From Chitinilyticum litopenaei DSM 21440 (GTDB taxonomy: Bacteria; Pseudomonadota; Gammaproteobacteria; Burkholderiales; Chitinibacteraceae), in contig NZ_ATZJ01000057.1 in assembly GCF_000428145.1 (NCBI RefSeq), positions 1 to 18,817 on the forward strand: 18,817 bases of DNA, given 5' to 3'. Shown in pieces: positions 7,964 through 15,370 of the stretch (the first letter of the stretch is position 1; each line of letters begins with the position of its first letter). The notes beneath the pieces are model-generated. The model was given only the letters and a program-made list of their open reading frames with translations, did not search any database and was not told where the DNA came from. The position numbers and the translations under genes were made by a program.

Positions 7964-8425
7964 ATGTTACGATGCCGCTTTACGCCCGTCTTCGAGTCAA
8001 TCTTGCCCAACTGGTTTCGCAACATCATCCTGCCCTTGCTGCATGGCCTCTTGATTTTCTTTGGTCTGCTGCTGGCCTGGTGGGCGATTTCCATGTCCAT
8101 CTTTGTGCTGGGCATGGGCTTCATGGCCTATGCAGAGATGCCGGCCTGGTATGGCCCCCTCCTGCAATTCTGCGTACTGGCGTTGTGGCTGGTGTCTGCG
8201 GTGTGCTGGCTGATCGCGTTATGCAAATTGCGCCGGCGCTGGTTCATCTTCGCCGCCCTGGCCTTTGCCGGTGGCTGGGCGTGCATGCTGCTGATTGGTT
8301 CTTTGGCGCCTGAACTCTTCCCGGAACAATTCTCGCGCACTGCCCCCCCCTCCGGAAGAGCCCGCTTTGCCAGGCCAGTAAGCCCTGCCCCCCCCCCAAT
8401 CCGCGCCAGTGGGTGTTCAGCATGA
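7964..8425 (+). CDS. Small membrane protein of unknown function, C-terminus in poly-C tracts
   Basis: The 153-residue product has a hydrophobic stretch at about residues 20-55 (one or two membrane segments) and further segments at about 63-87 and 93-115. I do not recognise a family. ATG 7964 has a purine-rich AAAGAAAG upstream and starts just before the membrane segments; the open frame reaches back to 7802, but that part lacks membrane or other features. The last 25 or so codons run through a C8 tract (8343-8350) and a C10 tract (8388-8397) and look unnatural. With one C fewer in the first tract the protein would end as PEEPALPGQ followed by a stop at 8381, a more protein-like tail. It is divergent from the helicase gene, with 227 bp between the starts in which I see nothing definite. 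Confidence 0.6.
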   Translation: MLRCRFTPVFESILPNWFRNIILPLLHGLLIFFGLLLAWWAISMSIFVLGMGFMAYAEMPAWYGPLLQFCVLALWLVSAVCWLIALCKLRRRWFIFAALAFAGGWACMLLIGSLAPELFPEQFSRTAPPSGRARFARPVSPAPPPIRASGCSA

Positions 8426-8489
8426 CGACGGGGAGTGCTATAACCAACGGGGGCGGATGTCCTGCCCTCCCAACCGCAAGGAGCTTCAC

Positions 8490-9101
8490 ATGTTTGGCAA
8501 ACTCGCAGCAGATGCCCTGGGCCTGAGTGATATCGGTTCGGTGATTGGCCCGACTGACTTTGACAAGGTCGATGCCGATGATTACGTGATGCACGAGGAC
8601 AACGAAAAGATCTTTTTCCTCATCAAATCCAAGACCGATGAATACTGCTTTACCAACCGGGCGCTGATCCACCTCGATGGCACCAGCGCGGTAAGCAAGA
8701 AGCGCATGCTGTACCGCTACAGCTACCATGCCAATCCGGTCAGCGACGTGAAACTGGAAACCGCCGGCACGGTGGATATGGATGTGGAAATCAAGTTCGT
8801 GCTGGGTGATGCCCGCTTCTCCATCGATGTGCACAAAAAGCATCTGGAAGAACTGAAGGATCTCTACAAATCGCTGATCCGCATCGGTGAAATCCAGCAG
8901 GACAACGCGATTGCCTACGAACAGGCGCGCGCCAGCGTGCAGCTGGCGGCCACCACACTGGGGCGCGGACAAGTCGGCGGTGCGCCGGTCGAGGCCTTTG
9001 ACCAGCTCAACCAGAGCGCGTTTGCCTGGCTGCGTGAAAGTCACCAGAAGTATGTGCCCAAGGATTTTGGCGCGGTCTTCCAGCGCTACATTGCCAACTG
9101 A
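8490..9101 (+). CDS. Bacterial PH-domain protein (DUF1696/bPH_1-like)
   Basis: The 203-residue soluble protein has no signal peptide. Its N-terminal part, from KIFFLIKSKTDEYCFTNRAL through VKLETAGTVDMDVEIKFVLG, is the beta-rich pattern of bacterial pleckstrin-homology proteins of the DUF1696/YvbH type; the C-terminal 90 residues are helical (HLEELKDLYKSLIRIGEIQ and onwards). Molecular function in this family is not established. The start at 8490 is fixed by AAGGAG six bases upstream; an upstream in-frame extension to 8409 overlaps the end of the previous gene and is not needed. A very strong hairpin follows the stop. Family assignment is by motif memory. Confidence 0.8.
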   Translation: MFGKLAADALGLSDIGSVIGPTDFDKVDADDYVMHEDNEKIFFLIKSKTDEYCFTNRALIHLDGTSAVSKKRMLYRYSYHANPVSDVKLETAGTVDMDVEIKFVLGDARFSIDVHKKHLEELKDLYKSLIRIGEIQQDNAIAYEQARASVQLAATTLGRGQVGGAPVEAFDQLNQSAFAWLRESHQKYVPKDFGAVFQRYIAN

Positions 9102-9116
9102 GGCACCAGCTGAGAC

Positions 9117-9154
9117 GTGCAGGGCGGGGCGCTCGCGGGCGCCCCGCCCTGCAC
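9117..9154 (+). terminator. Strong GC hairpin behind the PH-domain gene
   Basis: A perfect 16-bp stem (GTGCAGGGCGGGGCGC with its complement) closes over the 6-base loop TCGCGG, 16 bases after the PH-domain stop. No T-run follows, so it is a hairpin-only or Rho-assisted terminator, or an mRNA 3' end stabiliser. Confidence 0.75.
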
Positions 9155-9161
9155 ACATACC

Positions 9162-9182
9162 CTGTACGGCATATCGGTACAG
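9162..9182. promoter_or_regulatory. CTGTAC inverted repeat upstream of small gene
   Basis: CTGTAC (9162-9167) and GTACAG (9177-9182) form an inverted repeat with a 9-base spacer, about 90 bp before the small gene at 9274. It may be an operator; no other evidence. Confidence 0.2.
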
Positions 9183-9273
9183 CCAATGATTGCCAAAGGC
9201 GTCATGAGCATACCCATCAGAATATTGCCGACGGGCTTGCTGCGGCCCGCCGGTTTTCCAGGGGCTGGTGCTG

Positions 9274-9543
9274 ATGAGCGCGCTTGAGCGCTGGCTGGCG
9301 CAGCATTGCCCCGACCGCGACTTGCGCACGCTGGTGCACGACTATCTGCTCGCCCGGCAGGCGTGCTGCGCACAGCAAAGCCTCGCCGTGCAGCTTGGCG
9401 AGCTGGCCGGCCGACTGGACTGCGCGGCAGAACGGGGCGGCTGGCGGGATGGCAACCCCTCGGGCTGGACACATGCGATCAGCCACGCAACGCTGCTGGC
9501 CGAACTGCGCCGCCTGCAGGCGCTGGCCGAGCACGGCGCATGA
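9274..9543 (+). CDS. Small hypothetical protein
   Basis: This is an 89-residue, mostly helical, cytoplasmic-type protein (LERWLAQHCPDRDLRTLVHD..., ending in LLAELRRLQALAEHGA) with four cysteines and no motif that I recognise. Codon use has the high third-position GC of the neighbouring genes, which supports it being real. ATG 9274 has AGGGG about nine bases upstream; GTG 9268, two codons earlier, is the alternative. It stands alone between the PH-domain gene's hairpin and a long non-coding region. Nothing in context points to a function. Confidence 0.5.
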   Translation: MSALERWLAQHCPDRDLRTLVHDYLLARQACCAQQSLAVQLGELAGRLDCAAERGGWRDGNPSGWTHAISHATLLAELRRLQALAEHGA

Positions 9544-9664
9544 CGCGGGCACCTTCCGGTCATACCCGCCCTGATCGCCCCGACTCCTCGGCAATGCCGG
9601 CAGCAAGTGCGATAAGCCGCATCCTGATTAGAAACCCTTTTCAGCAAACCATAAAAACCGATTG

Positions 9665-9751
9665 AACTACAGAGACACAGAGGGCACAGAGGAAGCAAAC
9701 CCCTGAGAAATGCCGATGACGTTTCCCGATTTTCTCTGTGTCGCTGTGGTT
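9665..9751. repeat. Inverted-repeat element (CACAGAGACACAGAG type)
   Basis: The left arm AACTACAGAGACACAGAG (9665-9682) matches the complement of the right arm (9734-9751) at 16 of 18 positions, with about 51 bp between. A third, lone arm of the same sequence lies at 338-367. The structure resembles a small non-autonomous or REP-like intergenic repeat. Confidence 0.6.
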
Positions 9752-9799
9752 GCTTTGGGTTTCCTGATTATGTCTTTCCTTCAGGAAGCAAGGTTTTCA

Positions 9800-10009
9800 G
9801 CGCCTGCGGCGCGGTGTTTTGATGCCGGGGGTGCCCGGCGGCACGTCGGGGGGCTTGTCTTGCCAAGCCCCCCGACACCCCCAAGGCGCGCCCGGTCAGC
9901 CGCCCCGCTGCGCGGGGTGCCTTGCGATGCTCGTTTTTCCGGGGGCGCGGGACAACTCGGCCCTGCGGGCCTCAAACACGTCCCGCGCCTGATCCTCCCC
10001 CTGCGGGGA
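9800..10009. repeat. Cluster of GC-rich stem-loops, several with TGC loops
   Basis: Six hairpins sit in 210 bp: GCGCC-TGC-GGCGC (9800-9812), GCCGGG/CCCGGC (9824-9839), a perfect 13-bp stem with a 6-base loop (9845-9876), CCCCGC-TGC-GCGGGG (9903-9917), an outer CGCGGGAC/GTCCCGCG stem (9946-9953 with 9980-9987) enclosing GGCCC-TGC-GGGCC (9959-9971), and TCCCC-CTGC-GGGGA (9996-10009). The repeated TGC loop is striking. It may be a structured RNA, a multi-part terminator or a mobile non-coding repeat. Confidence 0.6.
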
Positions 10010-10336
10010 AACCTGCGCTTCTCAGCGGCTTTCAGGGCAGAGCGTGCTAATCAGCGCCTTTGTTGCTCAGGCTTCCTGAAGCAGATACATAATCAGGTTG
10101 GGTTTTGCTGAGAAGTCTTGCTCTTCAGGTTTACGGAAATGCCGAATGGGGCTTTGCCGAGCCAGCGACCAAATCTGCCCACGGCTTGAGTTTGCGAAGC
10201 CGCAAACCGCGCAAACGGGCACAGTGAACAAAACAACAACAGAAGACGGCCGCGCCCGGGGCCATGATATGCCTGTGTCCTGCCGCCCTGCCCCACAATG
10301 CCGCCCTCCCTTTCCTGCCCCGCCACCCCGACTCCG

Positions 10337-10993
10337 ATGGACCAGCCTGTGCCCGCAACGCCGGTTTCTGCCTCCCGCTTTCTTGCCCTGCAACTGCTGC
10401 TCGCGGCCCTGATGCTGCTTTCCTGCGTGAATGCGCCATGGCCGCGCGAGCTCTTCCTGCAGCACAGCCTCACCGTCATGTTTCTCGCCGGCTGGAGGCT
10501 GCTGCAGCGGCGCTGGCCGCTGTCGGCCGCCAGTACGCTGCTGATCGCGCTCTTTCTGCTGCTGCACATCTTCGGCGCGCGCTGGCTGTATTCGAATGTG
10601 CCCTATGACCGCTGGCTGCAGGCCTGCTGCGCCACGGACACCCGGCAGCTCTTCGGCTGGTCGCGCAATCATTACGACCGGCTGGTGCATCTGGTCTACG
10701 GCCTGTGCTTCACGCTGCCGCTGGCCGAGCTGGTGGCGCGACGCGGACTGGCGCGCGGGCTGTGCTGGCTGCTGGCCGTCTTGCTGATCGTCGCCAGCAG
10801 CGTGCTGTACGAATGGTTCGAGTGGGGGGTGTCGCTGGTGCTGGGCGCGGCCGATGCCGAGGGTTACAACGGCCAGCAGGGCGATATGTGGGATGCGCAC
10901 AAGGACATGCTGCTGGCCACGCTGGGCGCACTGGCCTGCCCCTGGCTCTGGCGCAAGGCCCCGCTGGCGCCAGCCATACGGGAAAGACCGTAG
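10337..10993 (+). CDS. YjdF/DUF2238-family inner-membrane protein
   Basis: The 218-residue integral membrane protein carries the family's landmarks: HIFGARWLYSNVPYDRW (77-93), RNHYDRLVHLVYG (110-122), YEWFEW (158-163) and the C-terminal GQQGDMWDAHKDM (179-191). Hydrophobic segments lie at about 15-30, 42-56, 62-80, 117-134, 142-160 and 190-204. E. coli YjdF is similar in length (about 209); the biochemical function of the family is unknown. No clear Shine-Dalgarno precedes either ATG 10337 or ATG 10298; I prefer 10337 because the extra N-terminal residues are proline-rich and not family-like. The gene ends about 180 bp before the alcohol dehydrogenase. Confidence 0.85.
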   Translation: MDQPVPATPVSASRFLALQLLLAALMLLSCVNAPWPRELFLQHSLTVMFLAGWRLLQRRWPLSAASTLLIALFLLLHIFGARWLYSNVPYDRWLQACCATDTRQLFGWSRNHYDRLVHLVYGLCFTLPLAELVARRGLARGLCWLLAVLLIVASSVLYEWFEWGVSLVLGAADAEGYNGQQGDMWDAHKDMLLATLGALACPWLWRKAPLAPAIRERP

Positions 10994-11174
10994 CCGCACA
11001 CCACGCCCATAAAAACCTGCCGATTCAGCATCTTGGCGCGCACGCAAGGCCGGGCATGACAAGGGCATTCGGGGGGCGTACCGACACTTGACCTGGGGCA
11101 AATTCTTACGCCGCCGCCGGGGGTAGCGTGAACGCCATCGACCGGCAACGGTTTTCCCCGCATGGAGTTCTGCA

Positions 11175-12326
11175 ATGAGTACATCCGCCTTTTTCATTCC
11201 CTGTGTCAACCTGATGGGCGCCGGCTGTCTGGCCGACGCGGTCAAGACCATCCAGTCCTACGGCTTCAGGAAGGCCCTGATCGTCACCGACCAGCCGCTG
11301 GTGCAGATCGGCATTGTCAAGACCGTCACCGATCGGCTGGCTGCCGCTGGCGTTGGCGCGGTTGTCTTTGACGGCGTACAGCCGAACCCGACCACCGGCA
11401 ACGTCGCCGATGGCCTGAAGCTGCTGAACGATAACGGCTGCGACTTCGTGATTTCGCTCGGCGGCGGCTCGCCGCACGATTGCGCCAAGGGCATCGCGCT
11501 CGTCGCCGTCAACGGCGGCAGCATCAAGGATTACGAAGGCGTCGACCAATCGGCCAAACCGCAGCTGCCACTGGTGGCCATCAACACCACCGCCGGCACC
11601 GCCAGCGAAATGACCCGCTTCTGCATCATCACCGATGAAAGCCGCCACGTGAAAATGGCCATCGTCGACAAGCACACCACGCCGATTCTCTCGGTGAACG
11701 ACCCGGAACTGATGCTGCTGAAGCCGGCCGGCCTGACTGCCGCCACCGGCATGGACGCCCTCACCCACGCCGTCGAAGCCTATGTTTCGACCATTGCCAC
11801 GCCGATCACCGACGCCTGCGCCCTGAAGGCCGTGGAAATCATCAGCCAGTGGCTGCGCACCGCCGTAGCCGACGGCAAGAACATCGAAGCCCGCGAACAG
11901 ATGGCCTATGCCCAGTTCCTCGCCGGCATGGCCTTCAACAACGCTTCGCTCGGCTATGTGCACGCGATGGCGCACCAGCTCGGCGGCTTCTACGACCTGC
12001 CGCACGGTGTGTGCAACGCCATCCTGCTGCCGCACGTGCAGGCCTACAACAAGCAGGTGGCCGCCAAGCGCCTGGGCGACGTGGCCCGCGCCATGGGCGA
12101 GAAGGTTGATGGCCTGAGCGATGATGCCGCCGCCGACGTCTGCCTGGCCGCCATCCGCAAGCTGTCGGCCGACATCGGCATTCCGTCTGGCGTGGCGCAA
12201 CTGGGCGCCAAGGCCGAAGACATCCCGACGCTGACCGCCAATGCACTGAAGGATGCCTGCGGCTTCACCAACCCGAAGCAGGCGACTGCCGAGGAAATCA
12301 GCGCCATCTTTGCCGCCGCGCTGTAA
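11175..12326 (+). CDS. Iron-containing alcohol dehydrogenase (YiaY/AdhB type)
   Basis: This cytoplasmic NAD-dependent group III alcohol dehydrogenase interconverts primary alcohols and aldehydes, with ethanol the likeliest substrate. At 383 residues it matches E. coli YiaY and Zymomonas AdhB in length. Seen in the sequence: the nucleotide-binding motif GGGSPHD (96-102), NTTAGTASE (137-145), and all four metal ligands at the canonical positions: D194 and H198 in GMDALTH, H263 in YVHAMAH and H277 in DLPHGV. ATG 11175 has GGAG seven bases upstream. It stands in its own transcription unit with DUF2238 before and sodC behind. A TTGACC lies at 11088-11093 without a good -10 partner, so I make no promoter call. 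The exact substrate cannot be read from sequence. Confidence 0.95.
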   Translation: MSTSAFFIPCVNLMGAGCLADAVKTIQSYGFRKALIVTDQPLVQIGIVKTVTDRLAAAGVGAVVFDGVQPNPTTGNVADGLKLLNDNGCDFVISLGGGSPHDCAKGIALVAVNGGSIKDYEGVDQSAKPQLPLVAINTTAGTASEMTRFCIITDESRHVKMAIVDKHTTPILSVNDPELMLLKPAGLTAATGMDALTHAVEAYVSTIATPITDACALKAVEIISQWLRTAVADGKNIEAREQMAYAQFLAGMAFNNASLGYVHAMAHQLGGFYDLPHGVCNAILLPHVQAYNKQVAAKRLGDVARAMGEKVDGLSDDAAADVCLAAIRKLSADIGIPSGVAQLGAKAEDIPTLTANALKDACGFTNPKQATAEEISAIFAAAL

Positions 12327-12368
12327 TCCCCTCCCGCAGCAACACCATGGGTATAGATCCACAACCTT

Positions 12369-12396
12369 TTGCATAAAAAGGCTACAGGCCTATAGA
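12369..12396 (+). promoter_or_regulatory. Weak promoter candidate for sodC
   Basis: TTGCAT (12369-12374) and TATAGA (12391-12396) are separated by 16 bp, a poor-to-moderate sigma-70 match. It would give a leader of about 100 bases that contains an 8-bp inverted repeat, TCCGCCAT/ATGGCGGA (12415-12422 and 12447-12454). Confidence 0.25.
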
Positions 12397-12505
12397 TCAT
12401 GATGTATCTTCAAATCCGCCATGTAGATGGCCATTAGGCGGCCAGCATGGCGGATGCTGCGGCAGGCGCTATGGTGAAAGTCCATGTTCCGCACGGAGTA
12501 CCGCC

Positions 12506-13048
12506 ATGCTCAAGACGACCCTGACCAGCGCTGCGGCGCTCCTGCTGCTTGCCGCCTGCAGCCTGCCCCAGCAATCCGGCAAGCACGGCAAAGCCGGCAT
12601 GGCCATGGCTACGCTGCAATCCGCCTCCGGGCAGAATGTGGCCGGCAAGGTCATGCTGCACGAGAAAGACGGCCACCTGATGCTGCATGTGATGGCCAGC
12701 GGCCTGAAACCCGGCGCCGAACACGGTTTTCATATCCATGACAAGGGCGATTGCAGCAAGGCCGACTTCACCAGCGCCGGTGGCCACTTCAATCCAGACA
12801 ATCAGCCACATGGCGGCCACGACCATGGCGGCGCAAAACATGCCGGCGATCTGCCGAATGTCCGCGCCGATGCCAGCGGCCGCGTGGACCAGCACCTGAT
12901 GGCGCACGGCCTTGCCCTGCAGGGCGACAAGGGCGTTCTGGGGCGCGCCGTGGTGATTCACGCCAATCCGGATGATTACCACAGCCAGCCGGCCGGCAAT
13001 GCCGGCGCACGCATCGCCTGCGGGGTCATTGTCGCGCACGGCATGTAG
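12506..13048 (+). CDS. sodC: Cu/Zn superoxide dismutase, lipoprotein
   Basis: This is a periplasmic, membrane-anchored enzyme that dismutates superoxide to peroxide and oxygen. The 180-residue precursor has a lipoprotein signal with LAAC lipobox (Cys18). Copper ligands are H76 and H78 in GFHIHDKGDC, bridging H94 in GGHFNP and H152 in VVIHANPDDY. Zinc ligands are H94, one of the histidines 102-107, H112 and D115 in KHAGD. Cys83 and Cys172 form the conserved disulphide, and R169 near the end of GNAGARIACGVI is the active-site arginine. The zinc loop has the His-rich insertion HGGHDHGG, often seen in bacterial SodC. ATG 12506 has GGAG seven bases upstream. It is convergent with the chemoreceptor gene. 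Confidence 0.96.
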   Translation: MLKTTLTSAAALLLLAACSLPQQSGKHGKAGMAMATLQSASGQNVAGKVMLHEKDGHLMLHVMASGLKPGAEHGFHIHDKGDCSKADFTSAGGHFNPDNQPHGGHDHGGAKHAGDLPNVRADASGRVDQHLMAHGLALQGDKGVLGRAVVIHANPDDYHSQPAGNAGARIACGVIVAHGM

Positions 13049-13058
13049 CCGGCCCCGC

Positions 13059-13081
13059 GCCGGAGCAGCTGCTGCTCCGGC
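13059..13081 (+). terminator. Hairpin behind sodC
   Basis: GCCGGAGCAG and CTGCTCCGGC form a perfect 10-bp stem over a CTG loop, starting 11 bases after the sodC stop. Only a short T-containing stretch (TATCTTTC) follows, so termination may be weak or Rho-assisted. Confidence 0.65.
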
Positions 13082-13222
13082 TATCTTTCGGCTGTCGGCT
13101 GGGTAAAGCGGAGCCCCGGCTGCACGCGCGTTCGGGCGGCGCGCAACAAGGACGTCAAGGCGCCGCGAAACGGCCGCCAGCACCCGTGCAGGCTCGAAGG
13201 ACCGCCTGGTGGATGATCCGGG

Positions 13223-14848
13223 TTAAACCTTGAACTGCATCACGCCGCCATGCAGCTCCAGCACCAGCTGCTTGAGCGTGCGCACCGATTGCGCGGTAAA
13301 CGACACCTCGCGCGCATTGTTTTCCGCCATCGCCGAGATGCTCTCGACATTGCGGGCAATATGCTGGGTGGCGCGGCTTTGCTCGCTGGTGGCCGTGGCG
13401 ATTTCCTGCACCAGCGGCGACACGCCGGCGGAATGGCCATCGAGGCGCTCGACCACCTCGTCGGCCTGTTGCGCCAGCTGCGCTCCCTGCCGGGCGCGAG
13501 TGCTGACGGCTTCGATCTGCTGCACCACCTGCTGCGTATCCTGCTGGATCTGGCCGATCATGGTGTTGATCTGCTGCGTGGACTGCCCGGTACGCTCGGC
13601 GAGCTTGCGCACCTCGTCGGCCACCACGGCAAAGCCACGGCCGCTCTCCCCGGCGCGCGCGGCCTCAATGGCGGCATTCAGCGCGAGCAGATTGGTTTGC
13701 TCGGCAATTTCGCGAATCACGCTGACGATGTCGGAAATCTGCCGCGAACGCTGGCCCATGCCGTAGACGGCCTCGGCCGAGCGGTCGATTTCGCTGGCGA
13801 TCTGATGCATTTCCCCGGCAGCCTCTTTCACCGCCTGCCGGCCGCTGGCAGCCAGATCGCGCAGTTCGCGCGTCACCCCGGCAGTGTCGCTGACATTGGC
13901 CGCCACCTGGTCGATGCTGGCGCTGATCTGCTCGATGGCGGCCGATACCGATGCGGATGCCTGGTGCTGGGCCACCGAGCTGTGCTCGACGGCCTGCGAG
14001 GAGCTGACCAGTTGCTCGGTGGTATGCGAAACCTGGCGTGCGGCATCGCCGACACTCATCAGCAACTGCTGCAGCCGGGCAATCAGCGCATTGAAGGTGG
14101 TCGCCATCTCCGCCAGCTCACGGTTACTGCGGATTTCCACGCGCTGCGTCAGATCACCGGTTTCGGCAATCCGCAGCATGGCGTGGCGCATGCCATCCAG
14201 CGGCGTGGTGATGCTGCGGGTAATCACCAGCGCTGCGCCCAGCAGGATGATGGCGCCGAGCAGCACCGCACCACCCAGCCACAGCGCGCGCTGCAGGAAA
14301 ATCGCATCAAGGTCGTCGATGTAAATGCCCGATGCAATCACCCAGCCCCAGGGCTCATACAGCTTGGCGGTGGCGATTTTTAGCACCGGCTGCTTGTCGC
14401 CGGGCTTGGGCCAGAGATAGCTGACATAGCGCGTCTGCCCGCTTTGCGCGGCAGCGACCAGTTCGACCACGATGCGCGTACCGCGGGCATCCTTCAGATC
14501 GCGCAAATCCTTGCCGTTGAGTTCCGGTTTCAGCGGGTGCAGCACCATGCGCGACTGCGGGTCATAAATGCTGAAATAGTTGTCGCCGTCGTAGCGCAAA
14601 TCCTTCAGCGCCGCCTTGGCCCGGGCTTGCGCCTCCTGCTGGCTGAGCGCCCCGCTTTGCGCGAGTTTGCCGTAATGCTCGATGACACTTGCCCCCAGTT
14701 CGATCAGGTTCAGCGTCTTGGCCTGGCGATCCTCCAGCATCGACTGCCGGCTGGCCAGCAGCATGATGATGCCGATGCCCATGACGCCGATCAGGGCCAG
14801 GGCCGTGAGAGCCCAGAGTTTGTGTTTGATGCGCAGTGGTGATGCCAT
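13223..14848 (-). CDS. Methyl-accepting chemotaxis protein with sCache sensor
   Basis: This is an inner-membrane chemoreceptor that passes ligand signals to CheW/CheA. The 541-residue protein has TM1 at about 12-31, a periplasmic single-Cache (sCache_2-like) domain at about 35-185 (DGDNYFSIYDPQSRMVLHP is its hallmark segment), TM2 at about 188-210, a HAMP domain at about 211-264 and a cytoplasmic signalling domain to the end. The hairpin tip IAEQTNLLALNAAIEAARAG (381-400) followed by GRGFAVVADEVRKLAERT is fully conserved. No C-terminal CheR-binding pentapeptide is seen. ATG 14848 has AGGAG five bases upstream. The ligand cannot be read, but sCache_2 receptors often bind small carboxylates. 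It is an orphan, with no other chemotaxis gene in the window. Confidence 0.96.
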   Translation of the reverse strand: MASPLRIKHKLWALTALALIGVMGIGIIMLLASRQSMLEDRQAKTLNLIELGASVIEHYGKLAQSGALSQQEAQARAKAALKDLRYDGDNYFSIYDPQSRMVLHPLKPELNGKDLRDLKDARGTRIVVELVAAAQSGQTRYVSYLWPKPGDKQPVLKIATAKLYEPWGWVIASGIYIDDLDAIFLQRALWLGGAVLLGAIILLGAALVITRSITTPLDGMRHAMLRIAETGDLTQRVEIRSNRELAEMATTFNALIARLQQLLMSVGDAARQVSHTTEQLVSSSQAVEHSSVAQHQASASVSAAIEQISASIDQVAANVSDTAGVTRELRDLAASGRQAVKEAAGEMHQIASEIDRSAEAVYGMGQRSRQISDIVSVIREIAEQTNLLALNAAIEAARAGESGRGFAVVADEVRKLAERTGQSTQQINTMIGQIQQDTQQVVQQIEAVSTRARQGAQLAQQADEVVERLDGHSAGVSPLVQEIATATSEQSRATQHIARNVESISAMAENNAREVSFTAQSVRTLKQLVLELHGGVMQFKV

Positions 14849-15020
14849 GGATGCTCCTGAACTGCATGTGCAGCACCCGGCATTTTAGCTGTCAAAAAAA
14901 GAAAGTCTTGTGAACAGGGATTATTTTCAAATAACTCATTGAAACTTGCGCAACACCACCAAGACAAGGAAATGCGCAGAGCGAGGCCTGCGGCAAGCAG
15001 GTATTGCGCCAGACCAGACA

Positions 15021-15056
15021 ACAAAAAAGGCCTTGGCGCGAAGTGCGCAAGGCCTT
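15021..15056 (-). terminator. Rho-independent terminator on the minus strand
   Basis: AAGGCCTTGGCGC (15027-15039) pairs with GCGCAAGGCCTT (15045-15056) with one bulged G over the loop GAAGT. Reading the minus strand, the stem runs into TTTTTT (A-run at 15023-15028 on +). It begins four bases behind the tRNA-like CCA end, and there is no protein gene immediately upstream, which fits a terminator that once served an RNA gene. Confidence 0.75.
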
Positions 15057-15060
15057 GATC

Positions 15061-15085
15061 TGGTGGTGCGCCAGCCTGAATCGAA
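15061..15085 (-). other. tRNA-like 3' end, candidate attachment site
   Basis: Minus-strand reading gives a T-loop-like TTCGATT, then CAGGC, TGGCGCA and CCACCA, directly before a terminator. The rest of a tRNA is missing: no T-stem 5' strand (TGAAA cannot pair with CAGGC) and no 5' acceptor strand within 100 bases. Spacing from the T-loop to CCA is one base short of standard, so it is a fragment or only tRNA-like. A tRNA or tmRNA 3' fragment beside repeats and foreign-looking genes is typical of an integrated element boundary. Confidence 0.4.
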
Positions 15086-15137
15086 TTTCATTCCACAACC
15101 CGCATTTTTGCTGAATTCACCAAATTTATAATGAAAA

Positions 15138-15158
15138 ATGGGGGCATAAATGGGGGCA
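15138..15158 (+). repeat. Tandem ATGGGGGCA direct repeats
   Basis: Two identical ATGGGGGCA copies (15138-15146 and 15150-15158) lie 12 bp apart and are flanked by CAAATTT on both sides (15121-15127 and 15157-15163). Such short direct repeats beside an attachment site often bind integrase arms or excisionase. An inverted ATGGGGGC recurs at 17729-17736. Confidence 0.6.
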
Positions 15159-15370
15159 AATTTGACCTTCGGTATCCCTGTGCGATTCGCCCCCCTTCTC
15201 TCTCGCACACCGCCCGAAGAAGCTGCCATTACCCACACGGCATATTCTGCTGCTACATTGTCGCAGCAAGGAAAAGCCTTGGTGCAAACCGGAACTTCCT
15301 GACAACAGTTCGCTTTGCCGACCCTCTCGGCTCGATGGTCAACCGACGAATCGTTGTACGCTCAAAAGGA

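Larger units (their letters stand above)
9544..10336. other. Gene-free region with repeats and hairpins
   Basis: I see no credible gene in these 790 bases. It holds an 87-bp inverted-repeat element (9665-9751), a dense set of GC-rich hairpins (9800-10009), a 9-bp inverted repeat CTTCTCAGC/GCTGAGAAG (10018-10026 and 10107-10115) and then about 200 bases without clear structure before the DUF2238 gene. Open frames here (for example 9710-10111 on +) have no recognisable domain and run through the hairpins. Confidence 0.6.

Noticed and set aside
8244..9329. 361-residue open frame on - across the PH-domain gene
   Set aside because: It spans two real + strand genes and their hairpin, and has no recognisable domain.
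9710..10111. 133-residue open frame on +
   Set aside because: It begins inside the inverted-repeat element and runs through the hairpin cluster; composition is that of the repeats and there is no Shine-Dalgarno.
10067..11251. 394-residue open frame on - opposite the DUF2238 gene
   Set aside because: The + strand has clear DUF2238 motifs; the minus frame is His/Gln/Arg-rich shadow sequence.
11106..12374. 422-residue open frame on - opposite the alcohol dehydrogenase
   Set aside because: The + strand product has all metal ligands and family length; this is a shadow frame.
13250..14383. 377-residue open frame on + opposite the chemoreceptor
   Set aside because: Shadow of the signalling domain coding strand.
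15061..15140. Complete tRNA gene on the minus strand
   Set aside because: Only a T-loop-like and acceptor-like 3' end is present; T-stem partner, anticodon arm and 5' acceptor strand are missing.
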